In this document: one piece after another, positions 25,165 to 36,205 of the stretch
Numbering within the stretch: position 1 is the first letter of the stretch
Layout of the letters: each line of letters starts with the position of its first letter
Assembly: GCA_034440575.1 (NCBI GenBank)
Contig: JAOTOL010001555.1
Location: forward strand, 1,592,501-1,656,500
Origin: Imbricaverruca yamaguchii
Taxonomy: Eukaryota; Arthropoda; Thecostraca; Neoverrucidae
Direction of reading: 5' to 3'
Length of the DNA: 64,000 bases
Notes under the pieces: model-generated
Seen by the model: the letters and a program-made list of their open reading frames with translations, nothing else
Told to the model about the DNA's origin: nothing
The model's database searches: none
Translations under genes and position numbers: made by a program

Positions 25165-26185
25165 ACATAAAGACATAAAGACATAAAAACATAAAAGATT
25201 AGTGCAACTATGAGCCACAAGGGCCCTTTTTGGTTGCACTCTGTACACTGAACCAGTTGCCCACCAAATCTGTTAATCAGCCCTCCCTGTAATACTGAAA
25301 AGCAAGCCCTCTATTCTTATGATTGTCTATGCTGTTTTTAAAGATGTTCAATGTGCTGCTACTGACAATGTTTTCTGGCAGCTGGTTCCAGTGTTCTACT
25401 ACACAGTTGGTGAAGAAAGTCTGCCTTAACCTTGTTCTGCTGTGGTTAACTTTAATTTTGAATTTATAACCTCTAATTGCATCATTTCTGTTCCATTCAA
25501 ACATTTCCCCAAGATATCCCCTCTCCAGAAATTGACAAATTTAAAGACCTAGATGAGATCTCCTCTCAGCCTTCTATATCTAAGTGAAAACATATTCAAT
25601 TTCTTCAATCTTTCCTCATATGCCAGGTTGCTTATGCCATTAACCATTTTTGTAGCCCTTTTTTGTACTCTCTCTAAAAGCGAACAATCTTTTTCATAGC
25701 TAGGAGACCAAACTTGGATGCAGTATTCCAAAGGTGGTCTGACGTATGCACAGTAAAGCTTCCTGATCACTTCCTCACTTCTGTATGATACATTCCTATT
25801 TATTTCCCCGAGCATTCTCAGTGCCTTCTTCCTGGCTTCCTTGGTCTGTTCTGATGCCCCCAGTTTTGTGTTTAGAATAAAACCTAAATCCTCCTCCTGT
25901 TGAGTCACTGATAGCACTTGGCCTCCCATCAAGTATGGAGCCTTCATATGCTGCTTACCTACATGCATGATTTTGCACTTATCAAAATTAAATTTCATTT
26001 GCCATTCTTCGGACCACTTCACAAGTTCGTCTAAGTCTTTTTGCAGTCAGATAAGCTCATCTTGACCTGTTATTGCCCTAAAGACCTTCAAATCATCCAC
26101 AAATTTCAAAACTTTACTGCTTAGGCCACTTTCAATGTCATTTACAAATATAATGAACAGTAGTGGCCCCAGTACTGACCCCTTG
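25165..26185 (-). mobile_element. CR1/L2-like LINE, 3' third of reverse transcriptase to tail
   Basis: Minus-strand frames 26022-25549 and 25504-25277 give KWSEEWQMKFNFDKCKIMHV, the YVRPPLEYCIQVWSPSYEKD block and the C-terminal FFTNCVVEHWNQLPENIVSS region, then the 3' UTR and a long AGACATAAA tail (25165-25195). Upstream the frame includes an FVDD catalytic box near 26098, broken by one in-frame stop. Truncation is at about 26185. It is very similar to 7160-8255. Confidence 0.9.
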
Positions 26186-26189
26186 CTTG

Positions 26190-26635
26190 CTTACTCTTAA
26201 CCTTGTACTACTATGATTCATCTTGATTTGGAATTATTGGCCTCTAATTACACCATATCTGTTAAATTGAAGCATTTCCCTTGCCTATCATTTCTGCTGA
26301 CCATGGATCAAGGCTGCTTAAATCATTAACCATATTTGTTGCCCTCTTTTCTATATTTAAAAGCCAACAATCTGTCATAACTAGGTTATCAGGCTTTAAT
26401 GCAATTTCCAAATGTGGCCTGACATATGCATAGTAGCTTCCTGATAACTTCTTCACTTCATATGACACATTTATACTTATTGCCCAAACATACCAATGTT
26501 TTCTTTCTGGCTTACATGCTGCATACCAGCATGCATAACATTACACTTGTCAAAGTAAAATTTCTTGTAACAATTTTGTCTGACCACTTTACAAACATAT
26601 AGAAGTCTTTCAATAGAAACATGCTCACCGTGAGC
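26190..26635 (-). mobile_element. CR1/L2-like LINE fragment (old copy)
   Basis: A second, more decayed RT C-terminal piece lies directly behind the previous copy in the same orientation (SYYAYVRPHLEIALKP, EKRATNMVNDLSSL). The junction at 26185-26190 suggests that one copy was inserted into or next to the other. Confidence 0.7.
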
Positions 26636-26885
26636 TCAATATGCACTCAGTCATGGTGGATCTCATTAATACGCATGTCGCATACTCAGTTATAGTGGAT
26701 TTCATTAATTCACACACTATGATAAAAGCTATGACAATTTTTTTAATGGCTTTAAGGTGTAGCAACAGGTCATTTTGCACCCAATAAAAGCTCGGATTTC
26801 AACATGCTAAAAACAAGCATGATTTAAGCACTGGTGTGAAACAGGTGAAGCCTAGTATATTTGCCTACTGTCCAGGAAGACTTAC

Positions 26886-27069
26886 CATTCTGTAGCCATC
26901 CATCCAATGGGCCTGTCTTCTTTTCCTTTGCGGGCATGCCTGGATGTTTACGCCTTGAATGCTTGGGCAAGTTTTGAGATGACCCATAGAAGTCACAATA
27001 TGTGCAAAAGACGTTGCGCCTAGCTCGCTTCTTTGGCCCCTCGAGTTTGCTGCCTTCACTCTTGACCAT
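26886..27069 (-). CDS. Zinc-finger first exon, proposed N-terminus of the hAT-like gene
   Basis: The ATG at 27069 is the first Met in its frame, with G at -3 and G at +4. It encodes 61 codons: a basic NLS-like PKKRARR, then a single C2H2/BED-like finger (CTYCDFYGSSQNLPKHSRRKH, C-x2-C-x12-H-x4-H) and the linker GPLDGWLQN. The exon ends AATG|GTAAGT (26886/26885), a strong donor, leaving phase 1. The acceptor at 23477 starts with two bases that complete an Ala codon, so the join is in frame. An N-terminal zinc finger followed by an hAT-like core is the usual order in KIAA1586/ZNF862-type proteins. The joined product would be about 960 residues if the two stops in exon 2 are ignored. No transcript evidence is available, so the link is inference. 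Confidence 0.68.
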
Positions 27070-27254
27070 CGCGATAAAGATGATATTAACAGGTGCACTG
27101 TAATGTCGCACAGCAGCCTGGTTTTGAGTACACAAAACAAGGCTTAGCGCAGTAAACAAAAAGAATATATATTTCAGAGCCGTCAATTAACCGCCATCAC
27201 ATTCGAGCAACACGAACCAGAAGTTCAAATCGAAGGTCAATCGTAATGCTGGCT

Positions 27255-27268
27255 TGTGATTGGTTCAT
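27255..27268 (-). promoter_or_regulatory. CCAAT-box candidate upstream of the zinc-finger exon
   Basis: GAACCAATCACA reads on the minus strand about 190 bp upstream of the ATG at 27069, in locally GC-richer DNA (27200-27450) that also has several GGTCGCC motifs. The position suits a proximal promoter. This is motif matching only. Confidence 0.3.
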
Positions 27269-27916
27269 TCCGCCAGCGACAGCGGTTCTCGTCGCACCGA
27301 ACAGGACAATCTGCTGGCAGTTTTGGCGACAGCGAAGCGCCACGGTGGCGACCAGATCGTCGCTAGCAATCAGGCGTTTTCCCCAATGGTTTTGTACAGT
27401 GGTCGCCGACCGGTCGCCGATGAAAACGACGCTCCGGTCTAGCGCGGTACTTTTGCGAGCAGATTTCTGTTCGCATGTTTGACATGTGCTTGAGGATATG
27501 AAATCCATCCAATTGCTGAATGAAAAACTAGAAGTAGCTTATAAAGTCACAGGGATGGCTAGAAACTGTTGCCAACGTGCTTTTGTTCCAAATGGGCTCT
27601 TCCTCATGCATACTTATTTTAGCAAATTATCTTTTTTCAGAGTATAACTATTTCAGGAAATATAATTTACGAAAGCAGTCACTCCAGCAGACATAATTGT
27701 CCAGCTCTTGACATTGCCAAGCTATTTAGGTAATTTTGGTCGCCAAAATTGCTGATAGTTGTAACCACTTGGGCGCCGACCCCATCTACCATATCGGAGG
27801 TTTTTTTTACCTCTGCTGCTATAGCAGATCTGAGATGACGAATTAGTGCAAAAAAGATACGTTTCAAATTTTGAAGGAAATTTCAACCATAATAAATATA
27901 GGGGGTTAGCAAAACC

Positions 27917-28170
27917 TACTGATACTGTGAAGCAGAAAACTAGAGCAGCAAAGGGATCAAAAGAATTTGACTTGGCCAATAATTGTAAGGAGTCTGCAAA
28001 AACGTATCACTTTTGGTAAGCTAAGGGAAGTTTATAATGCAGTTCGTTCACTCGAGGTTAATGGGTCTGTATCTCATCTTACATCTGTACATCTCACTTC
28101 AGCGACCTGCAATAGGATATGTGATGTTGATTTCATTGAATGTGATATTGTTTATGGAGGTCATAAATAG
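27917..28170 (+). mobile_element. CR1/L2-like LINE fragment (linker region)
   Basis: ACTGTGAAGCAGAAAACTAG and following sequence align with 10805-11110 of the LINE family (TVKQKTRAAKRANELDL region), and with the VDFIE(C)D block near 28125. Internal deletions and frame breaks are present. Confidence 0.75.
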
Positions 28171-28540
28171 CAGGACATAACCCTTAACAAATACTTCATG
28201 AGTGATCCTGATGCCAAATTTTAATAGCAGTTGAAAAGCATTGTAATGTAACCAAATGAAACTTTTAATAAATAATAATGAGGTCATACCTACATAGCGA
28301 ATAAGAAGAAGTTAAGAGGTGTCATACAAGGGTGAAGCGATTACACTGGCCTGCGTTTCAAAACGTTTTTCTAAAAAAGTCGGAAGTTTCTCAGCTGTTC
28401 TAGTACAAGTTTCGTGTGCTGAATCCGAAAATACTATCCATTTTTCCAGATTACTTCAAGTTTTCACACTACGTTAAAGATAACAACTCACACACTGATG
28501 TATCAGTATGCATACTGCAGTATGATATATCAGTAGCGGA
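28171..28540. other. No recognisable gene
   Basis: AT-rich spacer between a LINE fragment and the transposon-associated pseudogene. It may hold the 5' end of that element, but I see no terminal repeat. Confidence 0.35.
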
Positions 28541-30293
28541 GAGAAGTGAGAATTGTAAAACTTGGTGATCAGGACAAGCCGTTTGCCCCTCATATTTTCT
28601 GCAAGTCATGTGTGGAAAGCCTACGAGCCTGAAAGAACAAGACCCGGAAATCCATGCCGTTCGGCATTCCCATGGTGCGGCGGGAGGGAAAGGATCATAC
28701 CACCGACTGCTATTTTTGTATGACATCTGAAAGGAGTAAATCGAAAGAAACATAAGCATGTAAAATTTCCGGATGTGCCATCAGCCATCAAGCCAGTCCC
28801 TCATGGTTCAGATGTTCCCATCCCTGAACCCGATGTCGACATCGAGTCATCTTCCGACTCTAGTGGGGAGATGACTCTCATCTCGCGTCTGGTGCATATG
28901 AACCGACCGAGAACGATCGACCGGAACCGTTGAACCAAGCTGAGCTCAATGACCTATCGAGGGACCTGAACTTGTCCGAGGAATCTGCTCAGCTGCTGGG
29001 TTCACGGCTCCGCGAGAAACGTTTGCTGGCGTCTGAAACGACATTGTTTTGGTATCGGAATCGCGAAGAAGAATTCAGAGAATACTTTACCTTCGACGAA
29101 TAAAATTATCTAGTCTACTGCAACAACATCGCGGGCCTAGTAGAAGCAATGGGTACAGAGTACATCCCGGCAGAATGAAGGCTGTTCATAAACTCCTCAA
29201 GTAGGAGCCTGAAGGCAGTTCTTCTGAACAACGGCAATAAGTTCGCGTCGATTCCTGTTGGACACTCGGTGCGACTGAGGGAAACGCATAACAGCATGGA
29301 ACTTTTGTTGTCTGCTTTGAACTACAAAGAGCATGGTTGGCTGATATGTGGTGACCTCAAGGTAGTAGGTCTCGTCCTTGGGCTGCAGGGCGGCTACACG
29401 AAATGTCCATGCTTTCTATGCCTCTGGGACAGTCGGGCTGACAAACAGCACTATGTACAAAGCGACTGGTCATCCAGGCATGCACTTGAACCTGGCTCCC
29501 ACAACGTGCAGTCACGCCCCCAGGTTGAACCACAGAAAATCCTACTTCCACCACTCCATATCAATCTCGGCTTCATGAAAATTTTGTGAAAGCACTGGAT
29601 AAAGAAGGACGAGGATTTGCATTTTTGGGACAGAAATTTCCTCATGAGAGCAGAGAGAAGCTGAAGGCTGGTGTATTCGACGGTCCTCAGATAAGGGAGC
29701 TGATGAAGAATACTCGATTCGAAGAATGTCTGGAACAGTCTGAGCTCTCTGCATGGCTGGCCTTGAAGTCAATCATCACTAACTTCCTGGGTAATCACAG
29801 AAGTGCAGAATACGTGAAGGTCGTCGATGAGTTTATTTGTTTATTGGTTGGTTCACGACACACTTTATGCACATTCACGGCTAATGGCGCCGCCCACACT
29901 GTTTCGCCAGTGGGCCGCGGGATTGGGAAATGTCCTGAGTGGTGCTAGAGTCGAACCCGGGACCTTTGGTACCCATAGCCCGACATCTTAACCACTCGGC
30001 CATCCCCGCCCCTCGTCGATGAGTTGATGGACAGTTTTCAGCAACTTGGTGCTCGAATGTCGGTAAAAATGCGCTTCCTTAGGTCCAATCTAGATCATTT
30101 CCCAGATAACTGTGGAGATTACAGTGAAAAGCAGGGAGAACGCTTCCACAAAGACATACGGGTGATGGAAGAACGCTACCAAGGTCGGTGGGATGTGAAC
30201 TTTCTGGCGAACTGTTGTTGGTGCCTGAAGAGGGATGTCCCATCTGCTCAACACAGTCGGAAATCCCTGAAAAGGCCATTTATTCCGCAGTAG
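28541..30293 (+). pseudogene. Broken transposon-associated gene of a widespread invertebrate family
   Basis: The translation follows a very common but poorly named protein family of arthropod and cnidarian genomes: KLGDQDKPFAPHIFCKSC (28555), DHTTDCYFCMT (28700), then ELNDLSRDLNLSEESAQLLG (28940), YKEHGWLICGDLKVVGLVLG with CPCFLCLWDSR (29330-29430), LLPPLHINLGFMK, QIRELMKNTRF, FLGNHRSAEY, and the ending KQGERFHKDIRVMEERYQG. It is dead: stops at 28630, 29101 and 29176 among others, a one-base frameshift near 29580, and a SINE at 29834-30012. Cys pairs suggest zinc binding. I believe the family is mobile-element derived; its exact superfamily is uncertain. Confidence 0.82.
29834..30012 (-). mobile_element. 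tRNA-derived SINE (family A) inserted in the pseudogene
   Basis: On the minus strand the A box (GGCCGAGTGGTTAAG) and B box (GGGTTCGACTCTAG) of the tRNA Leu/Ser-type head are intact. The body and tail (GAACCAACCAATAAACAAAT) match 3397-3571. A perfect 13-bp target duplication, TCGTCGATGAGTT, sits at 29821-29833 and 30013-30025. The host reading frame resumes exactly after it, so the insertion is younger than the coding sequence. Confidence 0.96.
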
Positions 30294-30554
30294 TGTGTAC
30301 TGCTGGGATGCGCTCTGAATACACTTATGGTCCATCTGTTTGGAGTTTAAACCTTTATTTATGCTTCTGTCGGATTCACTAGTGAGCCAGTCAGAGCAAT
30401 GTTTTGGTTTATATGGGTGAAATATCGTATTTTAAAAAATGGAGCTAATCGAGCAAAACGGATGCCATTTTCGGAATCAGCATGAAAAACTGACCTAAAA
30501 ACAGCTGAGACACCCTTGACCTTGTAAATCACGCAGACCAGTGCTATCAGGATA

Positions 30555-30735
30555 CTTTACTGGGTGCATGCTAGGCTGCATTTGGAATACTTCAAGCATG
30601 GTCCCTATTAAAATATTGTTGGCTTTTACAGAAAAAAAACAAAAGTGAATGGCAGGAAATGGCTAAAGCAAACTGGCATATGATGAAATATTAACAAGAA
30701 AATTATTATATTCTCACTTAATATAGAATTTCCTT
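30555..30735 (+). mobile_element. CR1/L2-like LINE fragment (RT C-terminus, decayed)
   Basis: The translation retains HARLHLEYFKHGP, a decayed VQKRAT region and NINKKIIIFSLNIE, matching the family's RPHLEYC to FSL region. It has several stops and is among the oldest copies here. Confidence 0.6.
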
Positions 30736-30955
30736 CCATTCCATAATTTCCTTCGCTAAGCATCAAAGTTTTATAAGCTGCAGTCTGAGCTGGTCAGCCT
30801 GACACCATTCTGGTACAAATGGACAAACCACAGCCCGGATGATCCCATTAAAGTATGCAAATGGTTGCAGAATTAACTCATCAAATACAGTTAATGTTAT
30901 AGCACATTTCCTTCATATCATGCCTATGGCATCAATCATATGGACTGCCATTTAC

Positions 30956-31990
30956 TTAACCCGCGCACGTCCGGGGGGGGGCAGATATCTGCCCCCCTCC
31001 GGTTTTCCCTCATTTTCCTTCGAACTAATCAGGTTAACAAGACCAAACCTCGCATAGCTGTTCATTGGTCTTTTCCGCATATCCTTGTACATTTTTAATC
31101 CTGGGTCATCTCAGGTCAGGTCACCAGGTCAGGCGAAGTGCCCCAACTACACTCGGAGTTTTAGGTGGCATAACTTCCGCAATAATTTGTAGATTCATTT
31201 CAAAATTATAGCATGTCATGATTTCATCAGGGACTATGATATGTACATCGGGTTTTTTCGTAGAATTGACCTTATGTCAGGTCGCTGCCATGGCTTCCCC
31301 ATTATAGGGCTATGGTAAAATATACAAATGTTTCCTAGTTACATATTTGCGCTCGGAATCATCTCACAACGGTTGTGGTATGTAGATGGAAGCTATGCTC
31401 AATGTTACCGCTGACATTTTTGCTCAGTGACCTCACCAAGGTATCTGAGGTCACCTGAGATCACTACACATTGATGCGCATTACATCGCGCTGCATTGAG
31501 CTAGAAGGCTGAAATTACCGTCATTGTGCTTGCATCGTCAAGACGTGTCGATTGATACATTACATAACCTCCCTAGGCCTTGACCTGAGGTCATGACTTT
31601 ATGACCTGATCTGAGTTTCGGTTGACCTGACCTTAAATTACACCGCCTATCGTCGGTAGCACATTTCAAGGACTGTCGAATAGCGTTCGCCATTTGCTTC
31701 TTTCTGTTACAGGTCCTGACATATGTGTCAATATCTGAGAGTCCCACCCGATCTCGTCGAATTTGACCTATGATGGTCCAGGGACCTGAATGTTGACCTG
31801 AGCGAAAAAAAAATTACGGATAGAGAAAAAATACCGAATAAACACTTTCGATAGAGACCATCACCAGCTATCCAGCGCCGTTTTCCGTTTGTCGCTAGCT
31901 AGCATAGTTCCAGAGATCTTAGGGGGCAGACATCTGCTCCCACCCCGGACATGCGAAGTTGGCGCGGACCGCCGGACGTGCGAGTGTTAA
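30956..31990. mobile_element. Complete TTAA-flanked non-autonomous element, 1.03 kb
   Basis: The ends are TTAACCCGCGCACGTCCGG on the left (from 30956) and, on the complement, TTAACACTCGCACGTCCGG on the right (to 31990), giving 17 of 19 matching terminal bases with TTAA at both edges. Just inside each end is a hairpin-forming block (GGGGGCAGATATCTGCCCCC on the left, GGGGGCAGACATCTG on the right). There is no transposase ORF. TTAA target preference and this layout suggest a piggyBac-type MITE. The interior is rich in AGGTCA/TGACCT motifs. A truncated relative lies at 15640-15869. Confidence 0.75.
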
Positions 31991-32904
31991 AAGTAATCAC
32001 TTGAAGAGGAAATTAATGATTGCATCATCTTAATTCTTAACCATGTCAAAAAGCATCATACTAAAAAAAGGCATTACAAAGGATCACATTTTACCTTGAT
32101 CTCCAAATTTACCAAAATCAAGGCAAACCATAACAGTATAAGATTAAAGGTAATATTTCGGGTCGTACTAGAAACTGGATAGAAACCGTGATGTCGAGGG
32201 TGACCTCACCTCGTGTGTTACGTCTCCTTGAAATACTGGCAGGAGAGAAGGCATGCTCACGAACAGGATTTGTTGATAAGAACAGTTACGTTTATGCCGC
32301 AGCTCAGACAACAAATGCCGCTGTTAGTTGTCGTTGATATGGTATAGGTTGAATTATTAAGTAAATAAGTAGGTAAGGATGTATGAATCCTATTTATTGA
32401 TAGAAAGCAGGCTTGCATTTTTGTTCAATGGATTGTGTTTCATTTGCATCTCATCATTTTAGATAATTTCATATGCTTGGCTTGTGTGTGCTTAACATGC
32501 TGATTCCGTTTGCACCATTTGTATGTTAACATGCTTGATTTTGATGTGAAATTGATACATTTCTTTTATTGCTGATCTGGGTCTGTGCAAGAAATTGCTT
32601 TCGTGTTGAAGACATTCCTTGCCCTGATTAAGAAAGTGCAATGAAATACTGATGTACTGTTGAATAAATAAATAATATATATATATAATAATATACTGAT
32701 TGATTGCATCACATGTATTGTTGTTTTATTTTATGTGCATAATATGCTTCAAGATTCCGCTAGTATTCTTCATTTCTAGAAATTATAATCCAGAACTTCT
32801 ATATAAATTGCATATTCAATAAGTATTCCTTTAACCAGCGCCGTCTCTCCGGTCAGATCCTCACACCCCGTTTCGAGGGGGGCGGATAGTAACCCCCTCT
32901 AAAA
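31991..32904. other. No recognisable gene
   Basis: AT-rich, with a short (TA)n-like run near 32680. TTAACCAGCGCC at 32831 followed by a GGGGGGCGGATAGTAACCCC hairpin could be the left end of a further TTAA-type element containing the 0.7-kb repeat; the proposed right end (AGGGTTAA near 33615) matches poorly. Confidence 0.35.
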
Positions 32905-33615
32905 TCCAAACTAAGCGTCGCACGAAAACGAAAGAAGTGTCATCGGAAAGCGCTCGACGAGTAGAGTCCAGAGTCACCCCAAAAATAATTTATTTCCCAA
33001 AAGTGCCGTCACCAGGGGATTATATTTTTCACTTTTCACGACTTATATTATGTTCTTGGCTCTGGGGATTTCATTTTGGGAATATATCAGAAAAAGAATT
33101 GGAACGAGAAAAGGACAGCGAAATCGACGAGTGCCATACAATTCCCCCCCCCCTTTTTTAAATTTCAAAATTTTGAGTTTTCAAGTTGTCTTTAATTTTC
33201 CTTTTCCAATTGGTAGAGCAGACCGAGAAACGTTGTTGGGAGTCAACTTGCCCTCACAAAAATGCTTACTTTAGCCAGAATCTTCTATTTGAACTGCAAT
33301 TGTCAAATGTACAAAATTTACATACAAATTCCGCTCGTATGTTTTGTTGCATCCCTAAAGATAAGCAAACGCTGAAAGTTTTATTAAAATATCTGTATCC
33401 GTTAAAGCGTGACGACTGGTTGAACCTTTTTGGAGGTGACCTCACGTGACCTTGACTAACTCGTTGACCCTAGATGACCTGACTTAACATTTTTGAATGA
33501 GCATGCCCAATTGATGTGGGAAGGTGTGCCAAATTTGGGTGCGCTGCCGCGCGCTGTTCGTCCGCTATCTGCTAAAAACCTGAAGGGACGGTTGAAGACC
33601 CTCCCCCGAGGGTTA
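32905..33615. repeat. Dispersed 0.7-kb repeat, copy 2
   Basis: Collinear with 1-705, including CTAAGCGTCGCACGAAAACG at the left and the TTTTTGGAGGTGACCTCACG and AATTGATGTGG blocks at the right. The TGACCT-rich segment near 33430-33480 is conserved between copies. Confidence 0.8.
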
Positions 33616-35899
33616 ATAATTAGCCAGGCTGCAAAGTATGGCACTTTTAACAAGATCTTCTTGGGGCAGAACAGGAGGCCAGGAGCTGCTGGTGCAGCTA
33701 TTGGTGCAGAAACAGGTACCTGGTGTGGGTGGACTGATGATCCACTGACACTTGATACACGACTTCAAGGTTTGCAAGAAGAAAATCACAACAATTAGAG
33801 AAAACTTTCAAAATGTGATAAACTCAACTTCAAAACAGACTTAAAAACTCAAGATGTGATGATGTAAAAAAGATGCTTGCTATAAGCGCCTTGTTTTTCA
33901 TGCCTCATGTTTATTTTTTTGCGTTTGGTGGTGCATTCAATCACCCCGGTGGATATTTTTGTTCACGGCTGCTGTGCCCTGAAAGCCATTTGTCATACTT
34001 TGCAGTCTCGATGTTTAGTAGCATTCCTTGGTTTGCCTCCAGCATTTCCAATTTGGAATTGGTGTTTGTATGATGATGGATGGATAGTTGTTGATGATCT
34101 ATGTGTGATTGTGTAATCCAGATATTTAATCCCGCTACCATAATACCACATATTTATATGCAGAAACCTTCCTAAGTGGTTTGAATATGTGACGGTGTGT
34201 CATGTCAGATGGGGACAGCTGGAGGTATGTTCATTTTGATAGTGATACGGAATGTGCCACCAGCAGGCATATGCGGATAGCCTTGTCATGGTCTCATTCA
34301 GGGCTAAGTCCAGAGTTGGGATTCTGTGTGCACGAAATGCATACCTGTCAGCATAATTCAAGGTGTCTATTCTGCCAGTCCAAATACAATGACCTGTATC
34401 CATTTTGCGGAATGTGGAGCATATTTAGTAACAAGGCCTAATTATACTTTTTGCTTTCAGCATCTACCGCATCAGAATCTCGCAGCATCAGCATATGTGG
34501 ACGTGCAAGTGGTGCCAACTGGGTGGCCGAGATTAGCTGCTGCCCGACAAACACCTTCCGACCACAGTGGGACATCAGGTGGTGGTGGGACAGCGGTGTC
34601 ATTTTGTGCACCACTGAAGAGAGGGCTCTCTAGGTGGATTATAGCATGTGACAGGCCACTTCATAACAAACGTATACTGGCATGCTGTGGGGAGGCGCTA
34701 TTATGACATTTGATGTTCTTAATGTGCTGCGACTGCCTGGACACAAGCCTAGCATATGTTGGAAGTTCGTCGTTCCAGCTGCAGGATCAATGATGGCTTT
34801 GCATTGCACACTTTTAATAGTTTTGCGTATAGGTGCCTTTCGTGTAAAGCATCGAAGTTGGCGTGAAGATGGTAAGAGTCGCCCGATTTTCCCTTCTCTG
34901 AGATTATCACAAGTTAATGCAAATAGGCACTCGTAAGAACCAAATGAATTATGTACCCAGATAGCTGTTGGGAGACGTTTCGAAAAATTCGCAGCCTGAT
35001 CCGGATTTGTATGTATCAGAGCAGGGCAAGGTAAGACACCTCTCACCGAACATTTTATTTCTTCATTTGATTTGTTTCTAAGCTTGTTGTTATTGTCTGT
35101 CATGGGATTGTTGATCCACAACATGGATGTGGAATTTGTTTTGGGGTGTGAAGAGTGGAGGATATGCAAAAACATATTAAGGCATTTCTGTCCGGAGGAC
35201 ACATTTTGCTCAACATTTCGATGGCGGAGTGGCGGGATGGTGGCCTTTGGCTGATTGAAGTTTGTACGGATGTATGCACCTTCGCGATGCGCCACTTTTC
35301 TCGGTTATGTGAAAATTGTCGTTCGCTGATCAGGACCCGGCACGGGATCATCCAGTGCACACCCGCTACCGGTTCCGCCAGTGAAATATGAGTGCACCCT
35401 GATGTGCTCTGTTTGCTTCTTTTACCTTTTGTGTCTGTAAATGTTTGTATCTTGCGGAATATATTTTGGTGAAGAGGAATACATTTTTCTGCGTCTGCTA
35501 CACTGATCGTATTTCGTTGGAGACCGAGCAACGTTCTTCTCTTTAAAATATTGGCGTGGTGAGGTGAGCTGGAATACGCTTTCAATTTTTCACCTTTAAC
35601 ATTCGGGAATCATCAATATTGCGGCGGTAATAATTCAATTAATACGGGTTTCCTTTCAAATGTACGCAAGACATCGCCAATGGAGCTTGTAGCATCAGCT
35701 TCGCAATATCTTAGAGTTGGCGCTGCAAGTACCTTTGTACCTTTGAGTGTAGCTTTGTACGCTATTGGGAGGATGCTTGCCTCCTCTCCAATATTAGTTT
35801 TGTCCCCGAATGCACGCAAGTCGTTGTATGTATGTTATTGTGGATGGTGGATTATTATTAAACATTTTCTGATTCACCCCTTGGTTCCGCCCCTTTAAT
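33616..35899. other. No recognised gene; several medium open frames
   Basis: The plus-strand frame continuing to 33798 (KYGTFNKIFLGQNRRPGAAG), the Cys/His-rich frame at 34202-34441 and the frame at 34682-34936 look somewhat protein-like but match nothing I know and lack clear splice sites. Minus frames at 34639-35585 overlap them. Confidence 0.3.
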
Positions 35900-36205
35900 T
35901 TTGCATCCCCCAAGCCAAAATAACCAACCAACCGCCCCTTGGATTAATCCCTTAGTCCATGCCCTTGGATTCACCCTATGATCTACCCATTTGGATCCAA
36001 CCCCTGGTCTGCCTTTTGATTCACCCTGCAATTATTTCCTTGTATCCAGCCCTACGATACCTATGTCCGCTTGGATCCACCGCTGATCTACCACATTAGA
36101 TGGGCACTAAATGGCCAAACCTGGTCGATGCACCCTAAAGCTAAAAAAACAACTACCACAGCAGATCCAACCCTGTAATGTAACCCCTTGGACCCACCAG
36201 TGCGA
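35900..36205. repeat. Degenerate CCTTGGATCCACCC-type array
   Basis: Irregular repeats of a CCCTTGGATCCACC or CCCTGATCTACC type core recur every 20-30 bp. At its left edge is an AATAACCAACCAACC tail (35918-35932) like those of the second short repeat family. Confidence 0.55.

Noticed and set aside
26824..27186. Signal-peptide-like N-terminus (ALKYIFFLFTALSLVLC) for the zinc-finger exon
   Set aside because: The frame extends upstream of the first ATG only through non-ATG codons. A secretion signal on an NLS-bearing zinc finger is also unlikely.
20370..27450. One large autonomous transposon bounded by GGTCGCC-rich ends near 20390 and 27400
   Set aside because: Both edges contain GGTCGCC motifs, but I could not align terminal inverted repeats or find a target duplication.
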